A DNA stretch of 64,000 nt, from positions 27,081,501 to 27,145,500 of the forward strand of contig CM059586.1 of the NCBI GenBank assembly GCA_030407085.1. The letters run 5' to 3'. Below the pieces are notes generated by a model. It was not told the DNA's origin. It ran no database searches and saw only the letters and a list, made by a program, of their open reading frames with translations. This document shows, piece by piece, positions 35,066-47,673 of this stretch. The translations under genes and the position numbers were made by a program. Each line of letters begins with the position of its first letter. Positions within the stretch are counted from its first letter, which is position 1. Source of the DNA: Trichopria drosophilae. Lineage: Eukaryota > Arthropoda > Insecta > Hymenoptera > Diapriidae.

Positions 35066-35384
35066 TAATCTCACTTCGGGTCTGGCAATATAGGGAATCG
35101 TACTTAATATGAGAATGATATTGTTCATATGGACAGATTTCTTGTTTTATCTCTAACATTGTACTTATTAATGCGAAACGATGTATTTTTTAAATAAATA
35201 CACAAATAACAGTCTGCACCACAATAATAAACAAAATATGGGATCGATAAAAAAATGAGAACCCGACATTAAAAGTAAGTCCGCATACTTTGCTAAAGTT
35301 AATGAATATGAAAATCAAATCTAATCTTCAATACTTTGATAAGGCATCGTGATTTGATCAAAATACAAAATTCCGAACATGTGC
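35066..35384. other. AT-rich spacer
   Basis: Unique AT-rich sequence between the satellite and the CpG-rich island. The minus-strand frame at 34971-35159 runs into the satellite and is not supported. Confidence 0.35.
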
Positions 35385-35890
35385 TTATCCCGCGTGCTTT
35401 TCGACATGTGCGTTTGACACAATCGTCACCCAGGGTTTTCATCAAGAATAACCCGGGCACCCGGAAACACATACCGGTAAGAATTTAGACGCGCATTCCA
35501 GCGATTTCTTTTCGCGTTAAAAAAGAAAGTCTCGACGGGCTTCTGCAGAAAAGCGGAGAGGAGCGCGCCGTTGCACGCATTCCTTCCACCAGCAGGCAGG
35601 GGCGTACGTCGTTATTTCGCGGTGGATGCTGCGGGATCAATAGCGTGGAGTGCCGAAGAGCGGGAGAGACGACGAGCGAGACGGAGTGACGTGTGAATCC
35701 GAGAGAGAATGAGCGGAAGGGAGACCAAGTACTGCGACGTTTAAGGAGCGACGGAGAAGACTGGCAAAAGGGTGACTCCCCTAGTCCCGGAAGCCCTACC
35801 CCGCGTCTTTCGAACACCCTTCCGCGGCAAACGTTTCTTTGTCACTTTTTGTTGCGTGTTGTTGCAGCCACTCGTTTCAGTACTTTGCCC
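35385..35890. promoter_or_regulatory. CpG-rich island, possible promoter
   Basis: About 500 bp of clearly GC- and CpG-rich sequence (for example GAGCGCGCCGTTGCACGCAT, GAGACGACGAGCGAGACGG, CCGCGGCAAACG) in an otherwise AT-rich window, placed between the two GATGAT blocks. Open frames on both strands (35485-35817 minus, 35693-35944 plus) overlap and show no domain. CpG-rich islands in AT-rich insect genomes are often promoters or first exons. A GC-rich transposon fragment is an alternative. No TATA box or start site is claimed. Confidence 0.35.
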
Positions 35891-36281
35891 TCGCATTTTC
35901 CCTTTCCGATATTTTTAATGATTTATTTATATATAGAATATTAATAAAATTGAGTTCATCCAATTATTCTTCAGATCATCGAAAATCGGTAGCGAAACAA
36001 CCCTTACACTGAGAGAAAAATATGCTAATGATAGAAGTCGACTCATTGCAAATGTTAATTTTGTTAGGTTAAAAAATAACTATGTCATTTTTAAATTATT
36101 CACAAGAATTGTTAATAATGTTACAAAATTATTTTCATTGGAGTTTTTTTAAAAACCTGAATAAAGATTTCAAAATATTCTTATGTCGTATTACATATGT
36201 GAAAGCAATGAACTTTTAATACATAGTTTATAATACAATTATTTTGCTTTCATTCTCGCGCATACAGAATAACAATAACTC
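35891..36281. other. AT-rich spacer with one CACTGAGA end
   Basis: TACACTGAGAGAAAAATATG at about 36005 resembles the left end of the MITE at 41124-41646, but no right end follows before the satellite begins. Confidence 0.4.
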
Positions 36282-36696
36282 GTTGATGTCAGCAAATGAT
36301 GATGGCCGTGATCCAGAATGACGACAAGGCGAAATGTTACTGGTGGATGGTAATTATCTCGATGATGTCACATGATTATGATGTTGTCGGAGATAATGAT
36401 GATGGTGTCGATGTCTGATGATTATGCTGATGTTATTCTGTGGTTATTATAATGATATATGGTAGTGATAAAGTAATACGGTGGTGATGACGACAGATGA
36501 TGATGATGTTGATGTCAGAAGATTATGGTGATGATGATGTCTGAGTATTATAATGTCCGGTGGTAATAAAGAAATGCGGTGGTGATGACGACAAATGATG
36601 ATCATCATCTCGATAACAGATGATTATGGTGATGTTGATGTCTGATTATTATAACGAAGCCCGGTGTCGATAAAGTGATATGGTACTGATGACGAC

Positions 36697-36727
<31 letters not shown>

Positions 36728-37073
36728 AATGATGATGATGATGATGATGTCGCTGATGATGACGATGACAGATGGTTATGGTAATGTTGAAGTCTGTTAT
36801 GATAATGTTGTCCGGTGGCGATAAAGTAATATGGTGATGATGACGACAGATGATGATGATGTCCTCGATGAGAGATAGTTATGGTAATTTTAATGTCTGT
36901 TTATTTTACTTTCCGGTGGTGATAAAGTAATATGGTGGTAGTAGTGACAGATGCTGATGATGATGTCGATGCCAGACGATTATGGCGATTTTTATGTCTG
37001 ATTATTATAACGAAGTCCGGTGTTGGTAAAGTGAGATGGTGCTGACGACGACGGATGATGGTGCTGACGACGA

Positions 37074-37138
<65 letters not shown>

Positions 37139-37533
37139 GATGATGATGATGATGCTGATGATGATGACGACGATGATGATGATGATGATAGATGATTATG
37201 GTGATGTTGAAGTCTGTTATGATACTATTGTCCGGTGTCAGATGATTATGATGATATTGATGTCAGACTATTATAATGATGGCTGGTGATAAAGCGATAT
37301 GGTCTTTTGGAAAATTAATTATGGTGACTGTATTGCTTTCTGATGAATATGGAACTATTGATATTTGATTATTATGATGATATAGAATGGTGGTAATTTT
37401 GATGATGTGACGTGATTATGGTATTGCTGGATGATGATGATTTCAAACGATGATATTGATGTCGAATGATAATAACAGTATCCGATGATTATTGAAATGT
37501 CGGATACTGATGATGTCGGATGATGATGACAAT
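36282..37533 (+). repeat. GATGAT satellite, block 2, with 101-bp period
   Basis: GATAAAGTNATATGGTGNTGATGAC phrases begin near 36467, 36565, 36669, 36820, 36921, 37025 and 37288. Spacings of 98, 104, 101 and 104 bp indicate a higher-order unit of about 101 bp; the longer spacings contain local ATG expansions. A pure (ATG)20 run lies at 37077-37136 and a shorter one near 36699-36750. The methionine-only frame there is an artefact. Confidence 0.9.
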
Positions 37534-38975
37534 ATTCTTAATACTCTAATATAATACAAATCTCTCAATTTGAAACTCAATGTAAAACAATGAATATTCA
37601 CTGGTAGTCAGTGAAAACGAGTCACTGTTTCAAATAGTGGCATCATTTTTACTATTTCACAGTGAGTCTCGCTGTTTGAAATGGAGAGAGTAATAAATAC
37701 CAAATATTGTTTATGATATTCCAAAATTATTCTTATTTAGTCTATTTACAAAAAAATTGTGGTATTTTATAAATGTAATTATCAGGAAGATATTTTAATC
37801 TTACCTAACCTTACCTAACGTAACCTAACATAATCGGGAATTTTATGAATACCATTGGTTGACATTTCATATATATATGGAAAATACTAATGCAGATCAC
37901 TTTTTCTGCACTATTGCAGCCTTATTATTATAATACATTTATTTCACGTAGTGCAATTTACAATAAATTTTTCAAATATTGGAATCTACTTCTCGGAAAT
38001 AAATTTTACACGAATTAGTAATTTTTTAAACATGCTTTCGCTTTACAATAAAATAAGATATACCGATGATGTACTGCACTGCGCGACATCCGCAGTAATA
38101 ATAATAATAATAATAGTTATAAATGTTCACATTAATGTTCTCACAGTCGCATTCGTGAATGTACATTTTCGGAGCAGGTTTCCATTCTGATCACCGACCG
38201 GATACAAACCGGATGACTTGCGAAAAAACATTCTGCATGCAGAGACCTCTACCGATATTAGTACTTACCTGTCCGTGATCAATCACGTTATGTTGGTAGA
38301 ATAATGCTCCCGTATATTACTTGAGTGATAACGCCATTCGCTAACCACTAACATGCATTAAACGCTGATGTCATATAATGATGATAAAGCATATGAAAAA
38401 ATGCACGTATAAATCTACTCTCATATATACGAATATAAATATACATAAATAGGAATACCGAACAAAAACCAAAATATTAAAATATAATACACACTGACTC
38501 GTACGTGGAGTATTAATGCATTAAGTCTAAAAGGTAATCAGAGATTGAAATAAATTAATTAAATAAAATTATTGAACGACTGCTGAATGTAACGAGTATA
38601 TCAGAATTTAAAGACATAACGCGATGTAATTACACTTTCAAAAATGTGTAGCAATTTTAGAATAAATGTAATGGAAGTTCTTTTACAAATACGTAATGTA
38701 AATTTATAAAATTATTGCTTATTATACAATAAGAAAATAGTAAATGTGCAAAACATCGCAAGTGTATTATTTATTCAGTTAAAGTTCAATGAGTATTAGA
38801 ATTAAATTCTTTTTAAGATTGATAGTGATTGGTATGGTAAAACGAAAAATTTTCTAAAATTAGAAATGATTAAATTGTGTACTTGACAAAAATCAAATGT
38901 TTGTTAATTACTGATTGCTCAAATATATTAGTCAATTGTTATGCAAAGCTCCAGAAAATGGGAATCACTTTTCTA
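37534..38975. other. AT-rich stretch with short CCTAA tract
   Basis: Holds a CCTAACCTTACCTAACG-type tract at 37801-37831, a set of CACTG/CAGTG words at 37600-37685, and a short (AAT)n run at about 38098-38115. No gene is recognised. Confidence 0.45.
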
Positions 38976-39703
38976 CATTATTAGTTCTGACCTTGTAGTC
39001 ATTTTTTGAGGTTATTTAGATGTCAAGGTTATTTTCATAAATGGGCACACCAATTTTGAACCCTGGATGCGGTAAGTGCGGGAAATTTTACGTCCAAGGA
39101 GATATTAATAATTTTTTAGAATGACCTTCAGAAGGTGGCATACTGAAAAATAGTCGGGAAACTGTTTTCTTTGAACTTCAGGGAATCTATATGCGAACAG
39201 ATAATTGCGTATGGGTTCAAACTATCGTGAGAAAAGTGGTTGAAGTAATTTTGTGGACAACTTTCAAAATCATTTTGAGGTAAATGATATCTTTTTAATG
39301 AAAAAAGATGTAAGATCAGCTTATTTGTCTCGTGATCCTTTGCCTCTCAGAAATGTAATGTAATTTTTATCTATTTCAATTGAAATAAAATTATAATATG
39401 GAAACCTTGATAATTATCAAATAAACAGGAGAAATGTGAGATCTTAAAAAGATCACCTTTATCACCTTGCTCAAAGTCGTCTGACCACATGCCTACGCAA
39501 CCATTTGTTCGCACATAAATTCATTGAAGTTCAAAGAAAACAGTTTCTAGATGATTTTTCAACATGTGACCTTCTGAAGGTCATTCTAGAAAATGACTAA
39601 GAAAAGACTAGCTCTTAATAATCTAATTTGGATCGCCATTTAAGAAAATCTCGGTGAGCTCTAAATAACATTGAAAACTGACCACAAGACGAAATTAATA
39701 ATG
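38976..39703. mobile_element. 728-bp TIR element
   Basis: CATTATTAGTT at 38976 is answered by AATTAATAATG ending at 39703. The arms include GTTATTTAGA, AGAATGACCTTCAGAAGGT and AACTGTTTTCTTTGAACTTCA, and extend about 250 bp on each side with moderate divergence. The centre is short and AT-rich. It is non-autonomous. Target duplication is not clear. Confidence 0.7.
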
Positions 39704-40444
39704 CAGTATGTTAGCCCTCATTAACCTGAGTAATATTTGTTTGAACTATCAAAACGGCCTCCCTATATAGTTCATCAGTGATATATGGCAGCAGACACTT
39801 TCCATCATTGTCCATGATATAAGCAGAATAAATGATTACTGTTTACTTCTAACTTGATATTATTATTTATATAAAATTTGCTCTAGACTTTGGCATGGAT
39901 GCGTTGTATTTTGAAAAAAATGCCTTGAAATTCATACGTTGTCATAACAAAGGATTTATTTTGGGCATAATTGTGCACATTCCTATTCCCCATTCTATAC
40001 TCGTAGAACCTCCTTCAGCTTTAAAAAACTGCGTGGACGTGATAGAAATTTAACTCATTTGGATTGCTTTGTTGTGTCGTGCTTCCTTGCAAATTGTGAA
40101 TGAGGTTTCTTGAAAAGTTTTACTGATTTTCCATGATGGTATATATTTTAGCAATGTATACATTTTCAAAGCAACTTTGATGAACAATTGTTAATAAATA
40201 TTTAATGTTTGAAAAATATAGTAGAAAATATTTAACTCTACGGTGTTATTTTAGTCCATAAAGGTTAATCCAGGATTGTGAACTAAACTAGTGATGCGAG
40301 TCTTATTTATCGATACTTTTTTATGTAGTATTAAATACTGTGTGACATTGTTGGGACAAGTTTTACTAAATTACAAATGGTATCTAATAGTAATTAGTTT
40401 TGTTCTTATCACATTTACTATATTTTTGTATATCTTTGTATATA
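39704..40444. other. AT-rich stretch, nothing recognised
   Basis: No gene or repeat is identified. The open frame at 40291-40593 starts here but runs into the MITE that follows. Confidence 0.35.
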
Positions 40445-40715
40445 CAGTAGAGTCCCGGTATATTTGCGGCTCGCTATATTTACGTCCCAATATTACGTCA
40501 ACATATTTGCCCAGATCCGTCTCGTATTTGTCTGTCGCCGCTCTCTTTTTCCCCCACCGTGCGCGCTGGAGCCTCAGGAAGAGCCTGCTGTGACGTCACG
40601 AACGTAACGCGTCTGAGGAGAGTGGGAGAAGCGGCGCTCCTCTTCTTTTGACAAATTTAAGGCTACGGGAGGGGAAGGCGAGGAACTGAGCGGGAAATAT
40701 ACTGGGACTCTACTG
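40445..40715. mobile_element. pogo-like MITE, intact 271-bp copy
   Basis: TA flanks both sides (40443-40444 and 40716-40717). The left end CAGTAGAGTCCCGGTATATT and right end (complement of CAGTAGAGTCCCAGTATATT) differ at one base in 20. The interior is GC- and CpG-rich (CGCCGCTCTCTTTTTCCCCC, GTGACGTCACGAACGTAACG). A CAGTAGAGTC start with a TA duplication is typical of pogo/Tigger-like elements of the Tc1/mariner superfamily. It carries no transposase. The truncated relative is at 13664. Confidence 0.85.
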
Positions 40716-41123
40716 TATTTCAATATACAATTTTGCCTGGAAAATCGAAAGTTTAAAAATAGTCTAGTATATAGTTTCGAAATAATAGTCAGCCCTTTTT
40801 TATTGGCACTGAAGGTCAAACACTAAAAAAAAATGTATTGTTCTTAGCGTTGTAATTATTTAACATACATAACATTTGGAATTGTTGAGTTATGACAATC
40901 AATAAGGATGTCTAGGTAAAAAATAATATATTACTCCGATAGAATATATCATTTGAAATAACGCCTACATTTAGATAATACGCAGAATTTACTTTTTTGC
41001 GATAATTTTCCTGGAAGTAAGAGAGAGAATAAGGGATATTTTAGAGAAATGTTGAATGTTGACTATGAAACAATATTTTTAACAATATTTTTAACGTTAG
41101 TTAAGATCGATTTCCGCCGTGTA
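40716..41123. other. AT-rich stretch, nothing recognised
   Basis: Sequence between two MITEs with no identifiable feature. Confidence 0.35.
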
Positions 41124-41646
41124 CACTGAGAAAAATGTTTGTTTACAGTCAAAGTAATAACTTTACAGTAAAGCTAACAGAATTTAGATTTTGATTTTAA
41201 GGTAAGGTACTTTATCCTAAAATTACCGTAAACTAAAATTCGGTTAAATTTGGAATATTAATAGTTAATATAAGAATTTGAAATATTAATGTGGAGGTCA
41301 TTACGTGGAATATTTACGCGTTTACAGGTTCTCTGAAACAGAGATAAACAAACACACGCGCAGTCATTCGATTTTCTACGAATATTTCGAGGCATTGTTG
41401 ACATGCGCAGTTCAAAGGATAGAATTTAATGTAAAATTTATTCACAGTTAACGAACGCTCATTGAATGTTAAAATTTACGGATTAATATACAATAACATT
41501 ACTGACATACAGGAAAGAGTGCTGGTATTTTCCTCTCAAAATCACCTGTCGCATTTGACTTTACAGTTACTGTTATAACTTTAGAGTTAATGTAAGAATC
41601 TTGAAATTAGATTATATTAACTATTAGTAAATAATTCCTCTCAGTG
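41124..41646. mobile_element. CACTGAG MITE of 523 bp
   Basis: Begins CACTGAGAAAAATG and ends CCTCTCAGTG, with TA on both sides (41122-41123 and 41647-41648). Sub-terminal words TAACTTTACAGT and TACAGTTACTGTTATAACTTT give some extra pairing. The interior is AT-rich with no frame. A mariner-type non-autonomous element is the best guess. Confidence 0.65.
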
Positions 41647-41833
41647 TAGGGTCAAAGCGGCAATAAGGGGCCCGAAAATTATATATTGCGTCCGAAATAT
41701 TGATCGGTAACAAACTTGATTGTCGTCTTGTTAGAGTCGTAAACTTTCCAGTCGTTGAAAATCAATAATTTCATCCTTCACACGTGACTATTCATTTTAT
41801 TATAATATGTTACAAAACAATTTTACCTAAAAA

Positions 41834-42074
41834 AAAATAATCGGTTAAATTATGATCAAAATAGGTCCAATCAGATTGACCACAAATTTGATCACGTTTT
41901 TTGAGACAATTTCGGATCTGCATTGATTGATTTCTTATTAAATTTTATTAGGTTTGAACAACATTGATCTAATAAATAAAATTTAATGAAAATCAATCAA
42001 AGTAGATCCGAAATTGTGCTAAGAATGGAATCAAGTTTGATCATTCTATGATCATAATATGATCGATTATTTTG
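41834..42074. mobile_element. 241-bp palindromic MITE with GATC words
   Basis: AAAATAATCGG opens and CGATTATTTT closes the element. The centre is a strong hairpin: ACAATTTCGGATCT and TTGATTGATTT on the left pair with AAATCAATCAA and AGATCCGAAATTGT on the right (about 41911-42018). TATGATCA words occur in both outer arms. No coding capacity. Confidence 0.7.
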
Positions 42075-44203
42075 TGTTATAACAGCACGCCATTTAGTGC
42101 CAGAAAACGGAACACGAAAAAGCAATTATTTCATACATATGTTATAAAATTATGTTATAAATAATATTCTCCTCTTTTTACTTTGCAGGAATCATAAAAA
42201 AAATATTAATTTCGTTTTATTTCGATAAATTTGCAATTGGAAATATTCAGAAATATCCAGAAAGCAGTCAAATATATTTATAAAATTCCTAAATATATAA
42301 CGGTATACAATACACTCGTATTTAAATGAAAATGATGTACATGTCTATTAATGTTTTAAGCTCACGCGAATCGTTATCACCGCTTTCAAATTTTAATACG
42401 ATTTACTGTTATTCACTGCAGAAATGAATTATAAAAAATTTTGAACACAATTGTTGAAAATGTACTAAAGCTCCGAATAAGATTGAATAATAATAACTTC
42501 TTGAATTTCTTTAAAATTAATTATATTCCGACTGAAATTCAGTGAATCGAAAAAAGAATGGGCACATTCTTTCATAAAAATCTAAATTGAATAAAACCTC
42601 CCCTTGTTATTTGTGCCGCAGACGGGGATGACACGACTACCTTAGGCCACATTCGACCCTTTCCTGTCGCAAGGGGTTAAAGTGCCACCTGCGTAAGGGG
42701 CGAATTTTAAAAATGACCACTTTAATGCTATTGTATGTATGTGGACGGGATTAAGATAATATATCTGTAATACAGACATTAGACTTCTGTTTGTAAATTT
42801 TGCACATCATACGTTCAGAATTACTTGTTTTTGGTACAATTTTCCTATTTTCCAGATTCTATATTCCAGATTTACACCTAATTTTGAGTCATATTTTAAT
42901 AAAATTATCTTGTTTTAATTGTATTCTTTGATTTTCTGGAATAGTAATTACAGGAGTTTTATTGTGCGTACGTAAACGATTAGCCGTAAAAAGTGTAATA
43001 ATATAAATAGGATAAAAGTTAACAATATTAAGCGATGAAAATTCATTTTTATTCTTGACGAAATTTATTCAAAGTCTCTACTGATTGTACTGAAAATGAA
43101 CGCAAAGTTTAACATCAGAAATGTTTAATATTTACTTTATTTTGCAGGAAGTTTATACTTGAATTTTAAACACCGACGTGTTATAATACTTTATACACTT
43201 ATTAGAAGCTTGGTTTTTGCTCGATTTTTAAATTTTAAATATTGAAGTATAAGTTTTTTTATTTTAGTCAGATTAAATATTTTACAATTAACCATTTTTT
43301 TTCATTTTCGTTAATTCAATATGCCTTGATACGATTTTTAAATATTTTATATATTAATGATTAAAAAAAACAATAAATTAATAAATTGGTTCATCTTGAA
43401 TAGATCAAATATTTAGTTATAAATATCTGAATTGAATAAATAGTATACAAAATTAATAAAAAAATATCGTTTCTATGTTAAATGATAATGTGATAAATAA
43501 CTTGTATATAAATACATAATGTTGTAAAATGTAGTTAAGTGTTTTTCACGTGAGTATCATCTTAAGGTATAAACTTCGTAACGGGCATTGGATTAGTGTT
43601 TGATGATACCAAGATAAGACAAGACATTGTTAAGGCATAATATCGTCTGATTTAAGAAAACTGCAATCTCAGAATTGGATAATATTGAGACTATCGAGGC
43701 CTTTTTATTAACTTTTTCTGGTTTAATTGATTGGTTTCATTTTTAAAAAAAAAAATTCAATTTCGAAACGTGAATTCCTATATTTTTGTAGAAAAGTTTT
43801 CGTTTCAATTTTCCAGTTTACTTTATTTTTCATTATTATTATACAAATAAATCAAAACAAACAAATAACAAAAATAATTTACGACGAAATTAATTAAAAT
43901 TCAGTTAGTTTCAATAAATACGATATATAACGAATTTTCTTGTTTATTTATCTTTTAAACATTGCGTTCCCTAAACAGTTCTTATTCCAAAATTTGAATT
44001 AGCAAACACCTGATGAAACAGTAAGCATTAAAATTACTAGTTGAAATCATAATAATTTTTAATAGTAATATTGAAATGTATTTATTTGTTATTCATATTC
44101 AACTATGTTAGTCAGGTTTATATTAGTAAGTATTAATTACTATTTTTGTAATAGGCGAGTTAAGTAAAAAGTTTTACTTATTACGTTAGTAATTATTAAA
44201 TTA
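42075..44203. other. AT-rich interval, nothing recognised
   Basis: No gene or bounded repeat. A GC-richer piece at about 42600-42715 has no useful frame. Confidence 0.35.
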
Positions 44204-44664
44204 TAGGGATGCTAAAAACAAGACCAAGACTAGTATTAACCAGTCTTGGTCTTGAGTTTAACTGCGCATAATGGTCATAGTCTTGACCGTGGTTTGGTGT
44301 TGCGACAATGTCCTACGTCTCTCTTGGTTTGCAATAAAAACCAATACTAAAATTAAGGAGAATATGGACGACAATAACATTAGGTATGGTAGTTAGAATC
44401 AATTAATTTTTTCTATGATCATAAGGAACAATCGTTGATATCGAGTTCGTTTCGATAAATGAAAAATGGTTGTATGGTCTCGTTTAACAATGTTTTAGAG
44501 CATCCTGGTTTTTGGTCTTGTTCTTGTAAGAAAGTTTTGTAATCAGTCTTGGTCTCTTTAGCGGATTTGGATCTTGTGTTTTTAGGATATTTGATGTTCC
44601 GGGATTATTTTCAGTCCTGCAATAATTACAAGACCAAGACCGATAATAGTTTTGACCATCCCTA
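44204..44664. mobile_element. hAT-like element with AAGACCAAGAC words
   Basis: TAGGGATG at 44204 and its complement CATCCCTA ending at 44664 are hAT-like termini. Words CAAGACCAAGAC and complements recur through the element. 44219-44231 and 44242-44254 form a perfect 13-bp-arm hairpin just inside the left end. An 8-bp duplication is expected for hAT but the flanks (TTAAATTA and CTCTCTAA) do not match, so a flank may have changed. No transposase frame. Confidence 0.6.
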
Positions 44665-47546
44665 CTCTCTAAATATGAATCAGCGAATCCGTGAAAACTG
44701 CTCCGAATCAGCGAATATTCTATATAAGTAATGCTTCGTTGTTAATAATTTCAGTTTAATTTAGTTTTAAAGGGTTTAAGCATGATCTGTACAATTTTTT
44801 ACAAGGTGATGAGTAACCCTTTTAGGTTATGTTTATTTTATGAAAGTTTTTTTAGAACATCGTCGGTAAATAATTAACAAAATGTGCAGACACGAGTTTT
44901 TGCACTAGTTTTATACTATGACAAGAAATGGTAATTTCAGACCTTCTCAAAGTAATTCACATAAGTGACGTTTGTTGTTTATTTTATATATAACTAACAG
45001 TACGCATTTTGTAAAATTACATGTTCTAACTTGACTATTTTATTGAATCATGTTGTACAAGTAACCGACAAGTAAGCCACTAACAAAAATCTCTAGCATA
45101 TAGTATAGTACTTTATATTAACCAGAGACTGTTTTAAATGTATATAATTTCAATTTTTATTAATTTAAACAATTATTCAACAATTAGATAATTGATTATA
45201 TCGTACGAGTTTAATGAATATAATTTTACGATAAAACGTCAACGTATTTACGAAATAATAGCAATAAATGCAATAAGGCGCCTATGGAGCCAAATGTCGC
45301 GCCGCGTAATTTAAATTTCACGATCTAAAAGATTAAGGGGCGGAGTAGAGTCTCGAAGGGAGAATCCCCGTGTTTTATGTAGGTTATAAGTGATACAAAG
45401 AGTGACTGCACAATAATAGGCTAGAAGTGTAAAATAACAGAGATAAGCCAATTAACATAATTACGAGACATTGTAGCACTTTATATTCACGAATCGTCGC
45501 TTCTTTAAAATTATATTCTGCCCACTATTTTTAAAATAGTTTAAAATCGTTCCATTTTTTTAAGGGTTTAAGGCTAAGAAAACTTTTATATATAAAAAAG
45601 TAATTCTTCTACTTCAATATTATTTTATACGATGTAATTATGTAAACAGAAGCTTCGGATCAAGCGACAATGTTCTTTCAACAAGAAGAACGGCTACAAT
45701 CTTTCAATGTTTTTACTTCATGGATAGGATATGTACTTTTATATTATAGTTTTTTAGCAAAATTTGTAGACTTACGTGTTTATATTTGACTAATATTTAA
45801 CACTTTCATATTATGAAGGCTGAGGCCATCAAAAAGTCACCTACTTATAGTTAATACAACAAAAAACGGATATTATGAATTTCAACAATGTCCATAAAAA
45901 ATTAATTTTTTGCTGGTATTACTTTAAGTGAAATTATTCTTTTATTGCATTTTAGGGCAAAAATATGGATTATTTTTTTGAGAAATTGACTGTTGTACCC
46001 ATTTAAACCATAGGCGGCTAACATAGTGCCACCTCTTCCAGTCATTTTTTACGTTGCTTGAGTGCAAAACGACATTTTTTTAGTGTTTACCTCGTTATTC
46101 TGCTGATAAGTGTACATTCACAAATTAATCTTAAACTTGCCTTGACTGATTACAAATTGTTTACTAACAACAAATGAACATTAAAAAAGCAAATAGTTTG
46201 AGCGTGGAGCTCTATAATTTGCGCCCGAACATTTCATGGTAGGGCGCAAAATCGAGTTCTGCTCCCGGAGTGTGAAAATAACCAAACTTAATGAAATAAT
46301 TGTGGCAGTTTATTTTGGTAATGTTATAAACTTAAAACATCTATCTACATTAATTACATATTCTTCATGTTCTAGGAATATCTCATTCAAATGAATCATT
46401 TTAAGTTATAATCATTATCGTTTTAGGGCCGTTAAAAAACACAAATTTACGAAATACAGTTTGTATTTTTTAATTGTTTACTGTACATATCATAAATTTC
46501 TATATATTTCAAAACTTATAGCATTGAGTATAGACTAAAACTCGAATTTCAAAATAATTTGAGTTTAATTCATTTTTTAATACTAAAATGAAATTCACCT
46601 GTTTAAAAAAGGTCGTTTATTATTTTGTATTTGCTTAAAGTTGAAGCGGTACCAGAAAAATAAATTTTGTTAAATAACAAGAATCTAGAAAGTAAATATG
46701 TAATGAATACGTATACTGAAAATATTTTTCTTTTTTTGTACTTTGAATATATTAAAAATCACATCAAATAATCTTAAAAAAGTGCACCAACTAATTTGTA
46801 ATGTCTTATTATAAGAATCATGAACTTCAGACGATCTAACCGACGATTTTGCATAAATAACATTTGAATATTACAATATCGAACTTTAATCCGTGCTATT
46901 AATTAAGTTTAATAACATAGATTTAGTCATTTAAAAAGAATGAACGTTATTCAAAAATCGACGGGCTAACAATGTAGCGGGAATAAAATTACAAATGTTG
47001 ATTCTAAAAATGGAGAATCTGCCGGCAAACTGGTATATAAATTCTATAATAGACAGGCGTATCGTGCACATTTATGGAAATTATGCTAATGACATTGGTT
47101 AACAGATTCTAGGTTAGCAATAGTCGTAATTGGATGACCATACATTTGGAAATGAAAGGGGTCTAACGCTCGCTAACTATGGTACACACGTACCGGAGGT
47201 TCAAATCTCGTGTAATTATATGTAAATGCGCCCAAACGTGGGCGTAATTTTCATGGCGTATTTTTTGTAAAACATGAAATACCCGACTGGCCTTTCTAAA
47301 ATTTAAAAATTCTTTGAAATATTATCACACATATCCTCTTATTTAATTCAATAAATTAAATTATTCACGTTCAATTGAAAACTGCATAAATTATCTCGTT
47401 AATGTAGCGTTTTAAAAAATATCAGATTTAATATATAACTTAATCAAATTCTATAGTAATAATTATAAAACTATAAAGTTATGATAAGCTATTGCACCAT
47501 ATTTTAATAAGTAATTTATAAATTTAGTACAATTTAACTTTTTTTC
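44665..47546. other. Long AT-rich interval
   Basis: No gene is recognised. 46220-46275 carries GGGCGCAAAATCGAGTTCTG with CTCCCGGAGTGTG, a member of the dispersed CTCCCGG family. 47160-47215 ends in CCGGAGGTTCAAATCTCG, reminiscent of a tRNA T-arm, but a cloverleaf cannot be drawn. Confidence 0.4.
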
Positions 47547-47673
47547 CTTGTTGTGTCGGTTAGTTAACTGTATACATATACAGCATTTAATAGAAATAAA
47601 ATATAAAAAGTTATTATTCGAAAATATAAAACTGAAAATTGAGTATTTATTGTAACTGACCGATACAACAAAG
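47547..47673. repeat. Short inverted repeat, TTGTTGTGTCGGTTAGTTA
   Basis: The left arm at 47547-47568 and right arm at 47653-47673 are near-complements (CTTGTTGTGTCGG against CCGATACAACAAAG), about 85 bp apart. Possibly a small MITE; ends not resolved. Confidence 0.5.

Noticed and set aside
35485..35944. Arginine/serine-rich frames on both strands of the CpG island
   Set aside because: Overlapping opposite frames are expected in GC-rich DNA with few stop codons; no domain seen.
37077..37289. Frame of twenty-plus methionines
   Set aside because: A direct translation of the (ATG)n microsatellite.
36282..37533. CRISPR-like array because of the regular spacing
   Set aside because: The period is made of low-complexity GATGAT satellite, with no conserved repeat alternating with unique spacers, in a eukaryotic context.
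44549..44731. 60-codon frame in the hAT-like element as a transposase fragment
   Set aside because: It has none of the expected motifs and is formed by the AAGACC words and flank.
47160..47215. CCGGAGGTTCAAATCTCG as a tRNA or SINE head
   Set aside because: Only a T-arm-like piece is present; no cloverleaf or A/B box pair that I trust.
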